Positions 25,081-36,849 are shown, numbered from the stretch's first letter. The stretch is 64,000 nt of DNA from Dryococelus australis (GCA_029891345.1 CM056999.1:30047418-30111417); one strand, 5' to 3'. Notes: generated from the letters alone by a model not told the origin. Numbers and translations: made by a program.

Positions 25081-25367
25081 CTGTGAAGAACAGCCAGAGA
25101 TTTAGAATCTATATGCTATAGAAGAGTAGCTAAAGGTACACAGTTAATAGCCGAAATCCAATAAACAGCGATGTGGCACCTGCTGGAAATACCAGTAAGT
25201 TTGTAAGTTGAGTTATGAACAAATAGAAGCTTCCCGGCGACTGGCGATGGTAAATAGATGAGAATAAATCATGCCTACAGTTGACTTTCGCATTTTTTAT
25301 TCTTCCTCTTAAAATATTAGTTATTCTGCCCGAACATCAAGTTATTTGCGAGACTGTAGATATTCAG

Positions 25368-25632
25368 GTTGAGTAGAACTGGTGGTTTAGAGTGCTGGGT
25401 CTGTTCTGTATATAGCATTAACAAATTAATGAACACCACAAGATGTCAACATCTAAATTTTCGTACGTGGGAATCATGCCAGACGATACCGTTGATCAGC
25501 GGGTTTTCTAGGAGCTTTCTCGTTTCCAGCGTTCTTGTATTACGGCGCTACCACACACTCACCTTGGTTCACCATAATAGGTTCTCTAGACCCCGATGTT
25601 AAGAGTCGCCTGTATCTCTTCACTCCACAAGA
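25368..25632 (+). mobile_element. tRNA-derived SINE, copy 2
   Basis: The body matches the SINE at 7,112: GGGAATCATGCCAGACGATA (cf. GGGAATGTTGCCGGACGATA), then CGGGTTTTCT, ATTACGGCGC and GAGTCGCCTGTATCTCT. The tRNA-like head is degraded: an A-box-like TGGTGGTTTAGAGTGCTGGG remains at about 25,379-25,398, but the B box is gone or replaced by unrelated sequence. It is an older copy than the one at 7.1 kb and lies antisense to the esterase gene within an intron. Confidence 0.7.
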
Positions 25633-26810
25633 AGTTACAAGTAAACGTCACGCCCTATTTATGCATTTCCATAGTCTATGATTCTCATTATTATTTTATT
25701 TACCGGCCGTTAGAATGCTTTCAATGGACTACATATTTTCAAGAATCTGTATGAAACACAGTTCTAATACAATAACGAGGCAAAATAAAAAAATAAGTTA
25801 GTTTGTGTGAATTACATCTCGATGGCGTGATTACAGCCTGTTTTGCAGGCGGCTTGACAAGTACGGAAACTTTGAATAAATAAATAAATAAATAAAGACA
25901 CATGGCCGAAGACTATTTTAGGCCTTATGTATATATGTCGGACAAAAGTATACGGGTGAAAATCCTAAAAATCTTAACATGTATTGTGTAAGAAACAAAA
26001 CATAATTTTATATAAGTTTCAGTGATAATTGTTATTGTAACGTTTATCTCAGATTTGTTTTTGAATAGTTCACATTTCTGCGCCACATTCCGAGATTTGC
26101 TGACATGGCCTTTACAGACGATTTATTGCATTATTATTTAACATCTATATGCTAGGTAGATTTTTCTCTGATCATCAGACCAAGAATAATAATTACGTAT
26201 AACTATTGAAGCTTTATAGCGGAGTATTTCAAACCTTTCAGTGCATGTTACCTGCTCCAACTTTAAATAACTGTGGAAACTGTATGACTGGTAACGCACT
26301 TTAGAAAAACATTTTGCAATCTCATAACATCTGAAGATCTCAAGGACAGGAGCGTAACAGACACATAAATGACTGCTGGTGCAAGTTAATTTAATTTTAG
26401 TGTATTGTGAGTTAAACCCGTTCCAAGTTTGGCTATAAATCAGAAATTCAAATCCAAATATGTATAGAACTAAGCTGATTATGATTTTATTGGAAGTTAA
26501 AATGCGAACCGAAAGTTATATATAATCATAAGCATGCAAGTTAACAATAACTAATTTTAATTATTTATAATGAGTTATTGTTGCGAGAATTTCGATTCTT
26601 GGGTTCCAATTTAAGTTCTTCAACAAATTTATTATTACTTGATCTGCAAATTTGAAGAAGATGGTTTCGTAATTCAGTACGAAATCTGATTTTGTAAAAT
26701 GTTAAACATGAAACAGAAACTCTACTTATGTTAATGTATAAAGGAGTTTAAAAGGAAGGGTTTGTAATTATATCACCAATTCTTTCCAAGTTGAGCATGT
26801 ATTTCTGAGT

Positions 26811-26820
26811 TTGTGTAAAC

Positions 26821-26892
<72 letters not shown>

Positions 26893-26902
26893 GTTTACAC
26901 AA
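26811..26902. repeat. (TA)n palindrome with TTGTGTAAACAGAT arms
   Basis: TTGTGTAAACAGATAT at 26,811-26,826, about 60 bases of TA, then ATATCTGTTTACACAA ending at 26,902. The arms are perfect reverse complements, giving a hairpin of about 92 bases. Confidence 0.93.
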
Positions 26903-28396
26903 TATATATATGTATATACGGTTATGAATGTGTTTATGTATGGAACATTATAACACGAAACCACCTGGAAATTTACGGTAGTATGTGATAATACATACAT
27001 ATTTTGTACACTTTTGACTAGTTTTACTACTATAAAATTTACCGATATTTCTAAATAAACAGAAAATAAATAAGAAAATTGTGACATAAAACGTTAATCC
27101 AGTTTTAATGTGTTGAGGATACATTAAATAAAATCTTATCAGTGCACGCACATATGGGCATATATTAATACATATATGCGACATTGTACGTGCTGCAAGT
27201 TAAACACAACTCCATTCTTTGCGGAGGTTAAAAATGATCACTATGAATATTCACACATTTGCAAAAAGGTTATTGCAGTTTCATTGGCATTTGTGATGAG
27301 AGATTACAGTGTGAGGATTACTTAAATATTTTATGGTGTGCAGCTGTCCTAAATTATCACCGCATTGGACTGAAAATTCAATACTAATTAAAATTTAATT
27401 ATATTGACACAAAAAAATATTTAGTTAGACAACATACTGCTGTACAGTTGGTAGGGTCATCTAAAAGTTATCCTTGCAAAATTACGTTACAGTAGTCTGA
27501 ATAATTTAACAAACACCAATTCTTATCACTTCACATACTATTGACTATTTTGAGTGTATTACATTTTAAATAACAGCTCATTTCCTGATTCAAAAGGATT
27601 TAACATAACTTAACATACTAGCACCAAGATTTTACATCTCGCTAACTTGCAAAGGTGCGCCCCTCAGTAAGTCGGCCAACAAACACTCATACATTTCAGT
27701 ACATCCACGGAAATTGTTGCGGTAATACAAAATGAATATATGGAAATGCGCTCCGTACAATGACGACAAACGGAAGTGAGCAGCGCACATACAAAACACG
27801 GAAACTCTCCGTATTTGCAACAGCCGGTTTTCATAAATGAACAGTGCCGATAAAACACGAAGCAAGTGTTCTGTGCCATTGGAACTAGAATATTACCTTT
27901 CCTGCAGCAGTTGGGAAATTCAAGCTAGTGCAACCTATTTGTTAATACACGAGGATGGAGCACAGGACCGCTGCCGCACCAGTTTGCAACACTTCAAACA
28001 TTACCAGAAACTGAACATGCATCATGATGTACTTCACACGTAGGCCTACACACATGATAATATTTACTTCCGGTATGAGTATTCTGAAGCATAGATCTAA
28101 GAAGCACAGCCTCCGATTATTATACCTCTCGCTCAAATCTCAATCCAGAATAGTAAGTTAATAATTTTTTTATTCCTTTCTTATACACAGACAAACACCC
28201 GTATAACTAAAGTAAAAGCAATTTTCACGTAATATTTTTTGATAAACTATAATCACACAAAACCCTGGTGGTAAATGTACGGAAAGTTTCCGTGAACTCA
28301 CCGAGTGTCTAGTGACACGTAGGGGAAAGTCCTTTATAAAAACCCAAATGTCTATAATTGTACGAAGTTATCTGTATAAATATATATGTTGAGAAC

Positions 28397-29544
28397 CAAA
28401 GCAGACGAGCTGCACTATAATAGCAGTTCGCTTATACGTTGTCATGCTCACCAGGTAGGTCGTCAGCTGTGGTGACCATAGAGGCAAAGCAGACGAGCTG
28501 CACTATAATAGCAGTTCGCTTATACGTTGTCATGCTCACCAGGTAGGTCGTCTGCTGTGGTGACCATAGAGGCAAAGCAGACGAGCTGCACTATAATAGC
28601 AGTTCGCTTATACGTTGTCATACGCACCAGGTAGGTCGTCTGCTGTGGTGACCATAGAGGCAAAGCAGACGAGCTGCACTATAATAGCAGTTCGCTTATA
28701 CGTTGTCATACGCACCAGGTAGGTCGTCTGCTGTGGTGACCATAGAGGCAAAGCAGACGAGCTGCACTATAATAGCAGTTCGCTTATACGTTGTCATGCT
28801 CACCAGGTAGGTCGTCTGCTGTGGTGACCATAGAGGCAAAGCAGACGAGCTGCACTATAATAGCAGTTCGCTTATACGTTGTCATACGCACCAGGTAGGT
28901 CGTCTGCTCTGGTGACCATAGAGGCAAAGCAGACGAGCTGCACTATAATAGCAGTTCGCTTATACGTTGTCATACGCACCAGGTAGGTCGTCTGCTGTGG
29001 TGACCATAGAGGCAAAGCAGACGAGCTGCACTATAATAGCAGTTCGCTTATACGTTGTCATGCTCACCAGGTAGGTCGTCTGCTGTGGTGACCATAGAGG
29101 CAAAGCAGACGAGCTGCACTATAATAGCAGTTCGCTTATACGTTGTCATACGCACCAGGTAGGTCGTCTGCTCTGGTGACCATAGAGGCAAAGCAGACGA
29201 GCTGCACTATAATAGCAGTTCGCTTATACGTTGTCATACGCACCAGGTAGGTCGTCTGCTGTGGTGACCATAGAGGCAAAGCAGACGAGCTGCACTATAA
29301 TAGCAGTTCGCTTATACGTTTTCATGCTCACCAGGTAGGTCGTCTGCTGTGGTGACCATAGAGGCAAAGCAGACGAGCTGCGCTATAATAGCAGTTCGCT
29401 TATACGTTGTCATGCTCACCAGGTAGGTCGTCTGCTGTGGTGACCATAGAGGCAAAGCAGACGAGCTGCACTATAATAGCAGTTCGCTTATACGTTGTCA
29501 TACGCACCAGGTAGGTCGTCTGCTGCGGTGACCATAGAGGCAAA
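28397..29544 (-). repeat. 88-bp tandem array built from an exon end and its splice donor
   Basis: Thirteen units, with the GCAGACGAGC landmark starting at 28,401, 28,489, 28,577 and every 88 bases to 29,457. On the minus strand each unit holds 39 bases identical or nearly so to the 3' end of the esterase exon at 29,508-29,658 (coding FASMVT, ADDLPG), a GT donor, and 49 bases of intron start. The unit nearest the gene is the true exon end with donor CCTG|GTGCGTATG; the other twelve are copies lying downstream in the intron. Donor variants alternate: GTGCGTATG in seven units and GTGAGCATG in six. Units differ by only one or two bases, so expansion is recent. 88 is not a multiple of three. Confidence 0.95.
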
Positions 29545-29658
29545 GCCAGGAGCGCTCTTGTGATCGAACAGGTAGACGTATGTGGAGTGTGGGGACCACC
29601 TGATCTGCTGCATCACCGTCTCGTACATAGGGAACACGAACTCCATGTCCGACTGCAT
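29508..29658 (-). CDS. carboxylesterase, third-last coding exon
   Basis: A 151-base exon of the esterase gene. It reads MQSDMEFVFPMYETVMQQIR, then STYVYLFDHKSAPG and SMVTAADDLPG, where the last G codon is completed by the next exon. S-D-x-x-F-x-x-P followed by V-Y-L-Y/F-x-F-D-H is the usual run of a carboxylesterase between the acidic catalytic residue and the catalytic His. The acceptor is most likely tttggctgcag|ATG (an alternative AG six bases further in would drop M-Q). Donor: CCTG|GTGCGTATG, phase 1. The last 39 bases are the template of the 88-bp array that follows in the intron. Earlier exons were not recognised in the window. The frame is intact. Confidence 0.92.
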
Positions 29659-30184
29659 CTGCAGCCAAACACCACACACCACACTGCCTCTGCACATGAC
29701 CCACAGCTGATTCGGACTCAGGAACAAAATTTTTGGGCATTCAATATCATAGACTAAAATATAAACTCAGTGTGTAGTGAGACAATATTTCCTCAGAAAA
29801 TAATTTTAAAAAAACTTGAATAGTTATGCTTGGCCGAAAATGTACATTACTGTAAAACACACTTTGTTGGTTACATAAAGTTTTAAGTGTATCAAAAACT
29901 GATTTAATTTATACAATAAAATATATGCTGAAATACTCTACTCGAATTTACAAAACTTGCGTGAATGCATTGTTGAGCACAAAGTCAGTGGAATAGAGGA
30001 AAGGATGAGAGAGTATGAGACATAATTGGTAATAGGGCTAAACTGAATCCTGGAGTGAGAGGAAATAGATGGGGTGGGGATGATAACATATAATATATAA
30101 TATTTTTACAAGACACCAGAAGCGTATCGGAGTTAGTGAAGGATGGCGTTTTTAATAAAAATAAAAGAACCATATTTAATTTGT
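29659..30184. other. upstream intron side of the esterase, no recognised feature
   Basis: It follows the acceptor of the esterase exon on the minus strand, so it should be intronic. CA-rich sequence lies directly beside the exon. Nothing else seen. Confidence 0.5.
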
Positions 30185-30694
30185 AATTTATTTATAATGG
30201 TATAAAACACACAAAGTTATTGTTTTCAACACTATACTTCCTATCACCACTATAAACTGTTGTTATTCTCAGTCATCGTGATAGTTAATTTATTTATAAT
30301 GGTATAAAACACACAACGTTATTGTTTTCAACACTATACTTCCTATCACCACTATAAACTGTTGTTATTCTCAGTCATCGTGATAGTTAATTTATTTATA
30401 ATGGTATAAAACACACAAAGTTATTGTTTTCAACACTATACTTCCTATCACCACTATAAACTGTTGTTATTCTCAGTCATCGTGATAGTTAATTTATTTA
30501 TAATGGTATAAAACACACAAAGTTATTGTTTTCAACACTATACTTCCTATCACCACTATAAACTGTTGTTATTCTCAGTCATCGTGATAGTTAATTTATT
30601 TATAATGGTATAAAACACACAAAGTTATTGTTTTCAACACTATACTTCCTATCACCACTATAAACTGTTGTTATTCTCAGTCACCGTGATAGTT
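30185..30694. repeat. 102-bp minisatellite, five units
   Basis: Five head-to-tail units starting at 30,185, 30,287, 30,389, 30,491 and 30,593, each opening AATTTATTTATAATGG and ending near CAGTCATCGTGATAGTT. Units are almost identical (for example one AAAG/AACG and one CATCG/CACCG difference), so they arose recently. No coding content. Confidence 0.95.
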
Positions 30695-31655
30695 AATTTT
30701 TTTATTTCAATACTAATTAAATTCCTTATCACTGCCTCTGTATTGGTTACAGACATTTAATTCACACCCAATTTTATTTTTTACACATGTTCCATCCGTC
30801 TATTGCCATTATTTTAAATACCTGTCACTTACACTCTAAATTCGAATAAGTGGAAAACCACTGACTTGCTGTCAAATTAAACTTCTAGAATTACTGGAAA
30901 TGGCTCCACCTAGAATCGGTGGAAAACCACTGGTGTTTCAGTGTACCAATATCACTAACTGAACAAATGACATCAGACGAATTAAATAATATTTTTATAG
31001 AATTTTTGCAAATAATTACGAGAAATACACCTATTTCCGAAAGCATAATTTGGCAATGTGCAATTTAAATTATGCTTCTGGTGGCAGCGATTGAAACCCA
31101 CAGCTCCCCGCTTCCAACCTGTCCTTTTCTGAGATACCAAGTCGATGTTGATTTCAGAGAGGAAAATATATTACATATTAAACGTAAGTTAAACTACATG
31201 TTAGGCAATTCTTTTTCTATGTTAGTTCAGTTGGTATCATTACAATTGTTGACACAAATATTACGTATAAATGCACTCATTGCACCACATTTCCTGCAGT
31301 TTAAAACTCTAAACCGAACGCTATGATCGTTACGTGAAAACAAAATATGTGTGAAAAACGAAATGAATGACTAGTGTTTATGTTATACGGTAACATGATA
31401 TAGAAAAAGATCAATTTCATATTTAAAAATGTATATTTTATGTGTTTTATTAGTAATGTGACGTTATTTCATTTGATGTACCATTTTTAACTGAACCACG
31501 AGTCAAAACAAAATCATTGTAAATCAGCGAGCGAAATACTTTACAAATCAGTGTAAAATATCGCTGAATCAATATGTGGAGGGAAACTGGCATTTTTCTT
31601 TAATTCTTCACTTAAATAGATTGAAGTCACTGTTGAATAAGTTAGGCGGTGTTAA
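30695..31655. other. no recognised feature
   Basis: AT-rich sequence with short frames only. A possible exon was sought on the minus strand for the esterase 5' part; none was found. Confidence 0.4.
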
Positions 31656-32035
31656 CTGATTAAATCAGTGAAATTCTCGCTGATTCAGACGAGTTCACGT
31701 ATCCAGTCCAACAATCCCGCCAGTCAGTCTCACTCTCTATTACATTGCACCAATGATCGTAGTCCGCAGACTTCGCTCCTGATAGTAACTCTCGTAGCCA
31801 CTCGTCGCTTCGTTGTCTTCGCACACTTGGCGCTTAAGGCGGTACAATGCTTCAAGCTCTAGCCTGTCGACTCAGAGGCCCGTCGCGGCTTAAATAGACT
31901 TGCTGGTCCAATCGAGAAGGTTCCCCGCACACCGAGCCTCGCTGAGAGAGGTTAGAGCGATAATCGGAACATTCTTGTAACGATAATCCCAATAATTCCC
32001 TCTCCTCAAGGAAAGATGACGGCACGAGTCTGAAC
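31656..32035 (-). mobile_element. possible LTR-type fragment
   Basis: Read on the minus strand, a purine-rich TTGAGGAGAGGGAATTATTG is followed by a GC-richer stretch with a TATTTAAGCC box and CpGs, a layout like a polypurine tract followed by an LTR promoter. There is no second copy in the window. The call rests on composition and layout only and could be wrong. Confidence 0.25.
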
Positions 32036-33322
32036 AGGACTATCGAAGCTGCACCAGCACACCTTTATAAATCTCCGTGTGCTTCTCAGGTTACCAGTAA
32101 TGCCCTTGACACATACTTCTTCGCACACTTGGGTTGGACGTGGTAAGAGAAACAATGCAGAGTGGCGGCCTACGTGTAACAATGTGAATAATTAAACTCA
32201 TTGCTGTCTGTTAGGAGCTACACAAACTACCAATATGGTCGCTAAGAAAACATTGTAATAAATACTCGTAATATAAAGAGAATCAACTTGTTATAGCGAG
32301 GTAGTGGTAGATTTTAGAATCTCCTAAGGCCTTGTGGTTAATTTTCTCTCTCTGAGCATGGGAACTGTCTAGTCAGCTAGTACTAGATGCTACCACATTG
32401 AGAGCAGGTGTTGAGTACAGGGTTACTGAAAATTGTGCTGGGTCGCTGCATGGCTATGACACGGTCTAGGTTCTACAACTCAGAAACTGAGACTTTTTTT
32501 TTCGGTCCGTTGCTGGTGGAGGGAATGAAATGGGGGGAAAGAAGTGGACTGGCTGACTGACTGAGGACTGGAGGGAGGGGGTGAGGTAGGAAGACTTTGT
32601 TACCTGCTTTGCAAGCTATGTAACTGTTTCCGCTTGATGTTCCAGTTCTGAAAATATGCTAGAATCTCATATCGGAGTGTCTGAGTTTACACCTGGGATA
32701 TGATCATTCTTGAAGCTATAAACAAATGAATTTGATATTTTCTTTTCCCACAATCGTTACTATAATTTTGATGCCATATAGCGAAACAAAACATTTTTCA
32801 CTATATGCATAATTGTCATAATTTATATTTGTTTCACATATTTGACAGCTATGTGTATCATCTGTAATTTGCCTATTTTCACACATGTTTTGTTTTTAAT
32901 ATTATATTATTTCTATTCGTATTTTTCTCATGCTTAGGATATTTAAAACTTAGTTGTACGAATGACAATAATTTATGTTTAATTGGGTTGAATAGCTAGA
33001 TTTTATTTCTGTTCGTATTTTAATTATTCCTTTTTGGTCCCAATTTTATTGCGATCGCTTAATGGAATTTCATTGTATTTGCTATCATCTGCGAGACCCA
33101 TAATTCTATTGTATAGGGATTTGGGCCGTTTGTGGTGTGTCGTTTTAGGTTTTTAATTAGTGAGCCTTTCGATTGGCTGGCAGGTTCGAACCCTGCACTC
33201 CTATTGGCTAGAGAGCTTAGCATAGAGTTAGACCAGTCCAGTCGTTAGTAAGTTTGCTCTCTCTGTCACCATCCTTCAACGACATATGACGTAGGTCTGG
33301 ACGTTCGTCCAGAAGTTGGACG
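32036..33322. other. no recognised feature
   Basis: Mixed sequence with a G-rich patch at 32,510-32,590. No coding, RNA or repeat structure identified. Confidence 0.4.
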
Positions 33323-33616
33323 TAGCGGAGGATGTTATAATTTAGTTGCTAGGCTATTTTTGATTCACAACTTGTTAGAGTTGAGTATTATGCGTTTGTG
33401 TAGAGATGTGTGCTTGGAAGCCCCTCTGCCTTGTTTTAAGCAGCTGTTTGGAGCTGAGCTAGATAGCTAGATGGCGTCACGTCCGTGAGCCGGCGAGCCA
33501 CATAAAGCAGTACCCCAGAACTACGTTTGTTACCTTCGATTCGTCTAGAAGAGACCCTGCCCTGCATCCTACTAATAAACTGGTAATTTTTCCTGCGAGA
33601 GCAATCTTTCCTACAA
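33323..33616 (+). mobile_element. possible gypsy-type 3' LTR fragment
   Basis: A purine-rich GTAGCGGAGGA precedes TGTTATAATTTAGTTGC, which is how many gypsy LTRs begin. The segment carries CTAATAAACTGG, a poly(A)-signal-like site, and a plausible TG...CA end at TTTCCTACA (about 33,616). No partner LTR or coding part was found. Solo or truncated LTR is the best guess. Confidence 0.35.
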
Positions 33617-34804
33617 TTTCACATGTTCGCCACTTAAATTTGGCTTCGTACGCTATAAATACGTCAGGCCGATCGTTCTAGACATTCCATGCGACGCCAT
33701 GTTGGCAAGGCGTCAGTAGCATTTTCAGCATCAGTTTAACCAGAACTACCTTAAGGGAAGTATTAAGTAGTTCTACGATCCTGAGTAAGCTTAGGCATAA
33801 TTATTTCTTTTACAAGAATTAAATTCAAATATTTTTATTGATACACACGTCAAAAGTTTTTGTGTGTCATATAAGGGAATGTTAGAGACAGGTACATATG
33901 ACCACTTCCTAACGGCAGTTCTAGTTTGTATATTCTTCGCCATTTTGCCTACTTCCATCCAGGTTTGATGATTTAGCTTATTTTCCAGCCTAAAACAAAT
34001 ATGTTTTGAGTGCAATTAAATATTTTCAATAAAATAGTACCGCTGAAATTGACACGTCTGACGACATTTTGTTATGCACATGTAGCTACCAAACCTCTCC
34101 TCACTGCTTTCAGTTTAAAATAAAAAATATATATATTTTCTACATGGAAAGCTGTGATAAATTAGATTTTCAGTTGTTGGACAAATAATTTTTTGTCTCG
34201 TAGATGTGAGAGCTACAAAGGCGAGTACTCTACACCAACTACGCCTGGTTCCTGAGCCTGAGAGTGGTCGGGCAGACGTGTTCCTCTGTGGTGGAACGCA
34301 CTATTGTTTTACATGTTAGTTTTAGTCAATATTGGCAACTATGTCCAATTAACACGAACACCGTGTATGAACAGTCATTTAGCAACTACACATGCAGGCT
34401 TTTATTGCAGAAAAGTGTGAATATAAGATTAGAGTGGCATTATTCTATGTGTTTTATACCAAGCCTACTGTTCCATCAGCTACCCTTATCGTTGCATTTT
34501 CATGTTACTAGTTATAAAGGGGAAGGAACATGGTACACACCTCACACACTATCAGGTCAACTTCTCACAGTATTTCTACTTTCAGTCATACGCTGCTCAC
34601 TCATAATTTATTAAAATATTGATTGGTGGCATTACTGAATGATATACAGTTATATGTTTTAATTGGTCCCCATTCGTATAAATTATAATGTACACATTCA
34701 GTGGAGTAATATAATTTCACATAATGTTTCATACTGGTTTACCCAACGTGGCAGTCTTGTAAATTAAAATACAAATAATTTTATGTAACATCACTACATA
34801 AAAT
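33617..34804. other. flank of gypsy fossil 2, possibly including its 5' LTR
   Basis: If the primer-binding-like site at 34,805 is real, the 5' LTR should end just before it. I could not match this stretch to anything after 57,260, so LTR boundaries are not established. No other feature seen. Confidence 0.3.
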
Positions 34805-34961
34805 TGGCGCGCACAAACGAGGTGGCTAGCGACACGCTTAAGCTACAATTAACAAAGGGAAACAGTAAATGTGTAGAAGTGCTTAAACCCCACACCAACT
34901 ACGTAGGAGTGAACGAACGCCCTACCGTCTGAGGAACACAACACCTATAAATTATAGGCTA

Positions 34962-35555
34962 TTGGAAAATACTGTATGCGAAATGGAGGAAACCATTGAA
35001 ATAACCCAGATGTCAACCACTGTTCACCAGGTAGCTGAGCATACAGACACAGCCAGTGATGCTGTACAGTCGTTCGAGACAGCAACAACGGAACAGCTGT
35101 TTCACCACCCTCACTTTCACAAAAAATCTGAGGCCCTAGAAGCACAATTGACAGAGTCAGTGCAAACTCAGCTAAGAGAAATGCATACCCAATCACAGAC
35201 TCAGCTGAGTGAGATTACGTAACAGCTGACAGAAACAGTTCAACCCCAGGTTTCGTTAGACGTAGCAGTCAATATACAACAGCTGGCGATGGAAGTGAAT
35301 ACAGAACACAGAGAGATTACGGAAACGAGGGAATTGCTGAAGAAAGTGAAAATGATGTGCACCGTACAATTTAATGAGGTCGAACAAAGAATAAACAGGC
35401 TTCAATAAATAAACAGCTGCTACAACAGATCTAAAAATATTGAATCAGTTGGTCACAGAGAAAGAAATTCGAATCGCAAAACACACATATCAAACATCAA
35501 TTAGGACAAGCAGAGAAAGCGACAGTAGTACATGGGTAGCTTGAGGACAAGCTAA
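34962..35555 (+). pseudogene. gypsy 2 gag region, left part
   Basis: Gln/Glu-rich coiled-coil-like protein text (for example EALEAQLTESVQTQLREMHT) follows the primer-binding-like site. It has no catalytic motif; it is called gag by position and by the matching coiled-coil text that resumes on the far side of the Polinton at about 52,470. Confidence 0.6.
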
Positions 35556-35561
35556 TTTAAA

Positions 35562-36030
35562 CCCTAAGATCCACGATTTTTCATATGTTTTTCGTAAATC
35601 TACTACGTTTTTCCCAATAATTTCAAGCTTTTTCCTTTGAATTTCGAGCAAAAAATGCTCTCAAAACAGTCTCAAAAACACCCAAAAAAAAAAAGCACTT
35701 AAATTGCCAAAAACCACCAAAAACAAGCAAATTTTCAATTTTTCAAAAATTGGCATGCAGGATTAGGGTCAATCTAAATACATGCAAATTTCAAGCTAAA
35801 AACAAGCAAAATCAATAAAAAATAAAGCAAATTTTCAATTTTTCCAAAATACACGCTCAGAATTTGTGTTAATTAAAAAACATGCAAATTTAAGCTAAAA
35901 ATCAAACAAAATAAGCTAAAAATCAAGGATATTTTTTTTTTCCCAAAATACGCACTCAGGATGTGTGTTAATTAAAAAACGGCCAACTTTAAGCTAAAAA
36001 TAAACAAAATAAGCTAAAAAGCAGATGAAA
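35562..36030 (+). repeat. left terminal inverted repeat with internal repeats
   Basis: The outer part pairs with the right terminus. Inward it contains about three diverged units of roughly 100 bases sharing GCAAATTTTCAATTTTTC, ATACGC/ACACGC and AAGCTAAAAA motifs (starting near 35,727, 35,823 and 35,925). Confidence 0.8.
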
Positions 36031-36054
36031 TATTATTTTATTATTCATTATAGT

Positions 36055-36310
36055 TTATATTCGAAGCTCTATCGATTTTTTAAAAACTTCTTCAAATTGC
36101 TCTAGATTTTCACCTATTTCTCGAAATTCATATTTATCGCCAATGTTATCTAAGAGTAATAATTGAAAGTCTTGTAAATTCGAATGAAATTTGTGAACTA
36201 ATTCTCTTATTTCGTTTGATGCATTATATAATCTATAAGAAGAAGGCTTTGAACCACCACCACCTTTTAAAATGTTAATCAAACAACAAGGTAAAAGATA
36301 AGATTCCATT
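36055..36310 (-). pseudogene. small Polinton protein of unknown role
   Basis: A minus-strand reading of about 84 residues begins MESYLLPCCLINILKGGGGS and is rich in Glu, Leu and Phe after that, probably helical. I do not recognise the family. It is the outermost gene-like segment of the element on this side. Confidence 0.4.
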
Positions 36311-36849
36311 TTTATTTATGAAGAAAAATTTATTAAGAGAAAGAAAAACTCATTTACAATTATGAAAATTATCTTTTATTTGATGAAATAGATCATCCAT
36401 ACATCTAAAAATTTGTAAAAGTTTTAAAGGAACGAATTCAATATAAGACTGAAAAATTGTATTAAAATATTGAAACATTTTGATGTTTCTTCTATTTAAT
36501 AATATTTGAATTTTATATATCTTCAGTAAGTCTCTCTTTCAAATAATCATAAGTTAAATTCCTTTGGCTGATAAAAATAATTTTCAGGTTGTTCCCACTC
36601 CAACAGCCCTATCAAAATCAACACTAATTTTTATATTAGTTTTTTTTTTAACTACAGTTGTTTTTCTATATACGCAATCAATAATATACATTGTATTCGA
36701 CCCCAAAATAAATAATAATTGGAATTACCACCAAAGTTTAAAGCCGGCTTATAATAAAGTTAATTATTTCTACATACAGTACCTAATTTTGTTTTAAAAT
36801 TTCGAAAATCGTTATAAGCAATAAATGCTTTACCACAAAAATTATTGCC

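Larger units (their letters stand above)
25081..29507 (-). other. esterase intron with SINE, palindrome and exon-derived array
   Basis: A phase-1 GT-AG intron of 4,427 bases between the two esterase exons. It contains a SINE (25,368-25,632), a (TA)n palindrome (26,811-26,902) and, at its donor end, an 88-bp tandem array made from the exon-intron junction itself. Apart from these I see no gene; the minus-strand frames at 27,632-27,879 have no domain signal. Confidence 0.85.

Noticed and set aside
27632-27879. Further esterase exon on the minus strand
   Set aside because: The exons at 24,951-25,080 and 29,508-29,658 already join exactly in phase, and the peptide here does not resemble an esterase.
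28397-29544. CRISPR-like regular repeats
   Set aside because: The period is a direct 88-bp tandem repeat without unique spacers, in a eukaryotic intron, and it derives from an exon end.
31072-31326. Coding exon in the 31 kb region
   Set aside because: Neither strand's peptide resembles an esterase or any other family, and no convincing splice sites flank it.
34945-35196. Minus-strand gene opposite the gypsy gag
   Set aside because: It is the antisense shadow of the plus-strand gag text, with no family resemblance.
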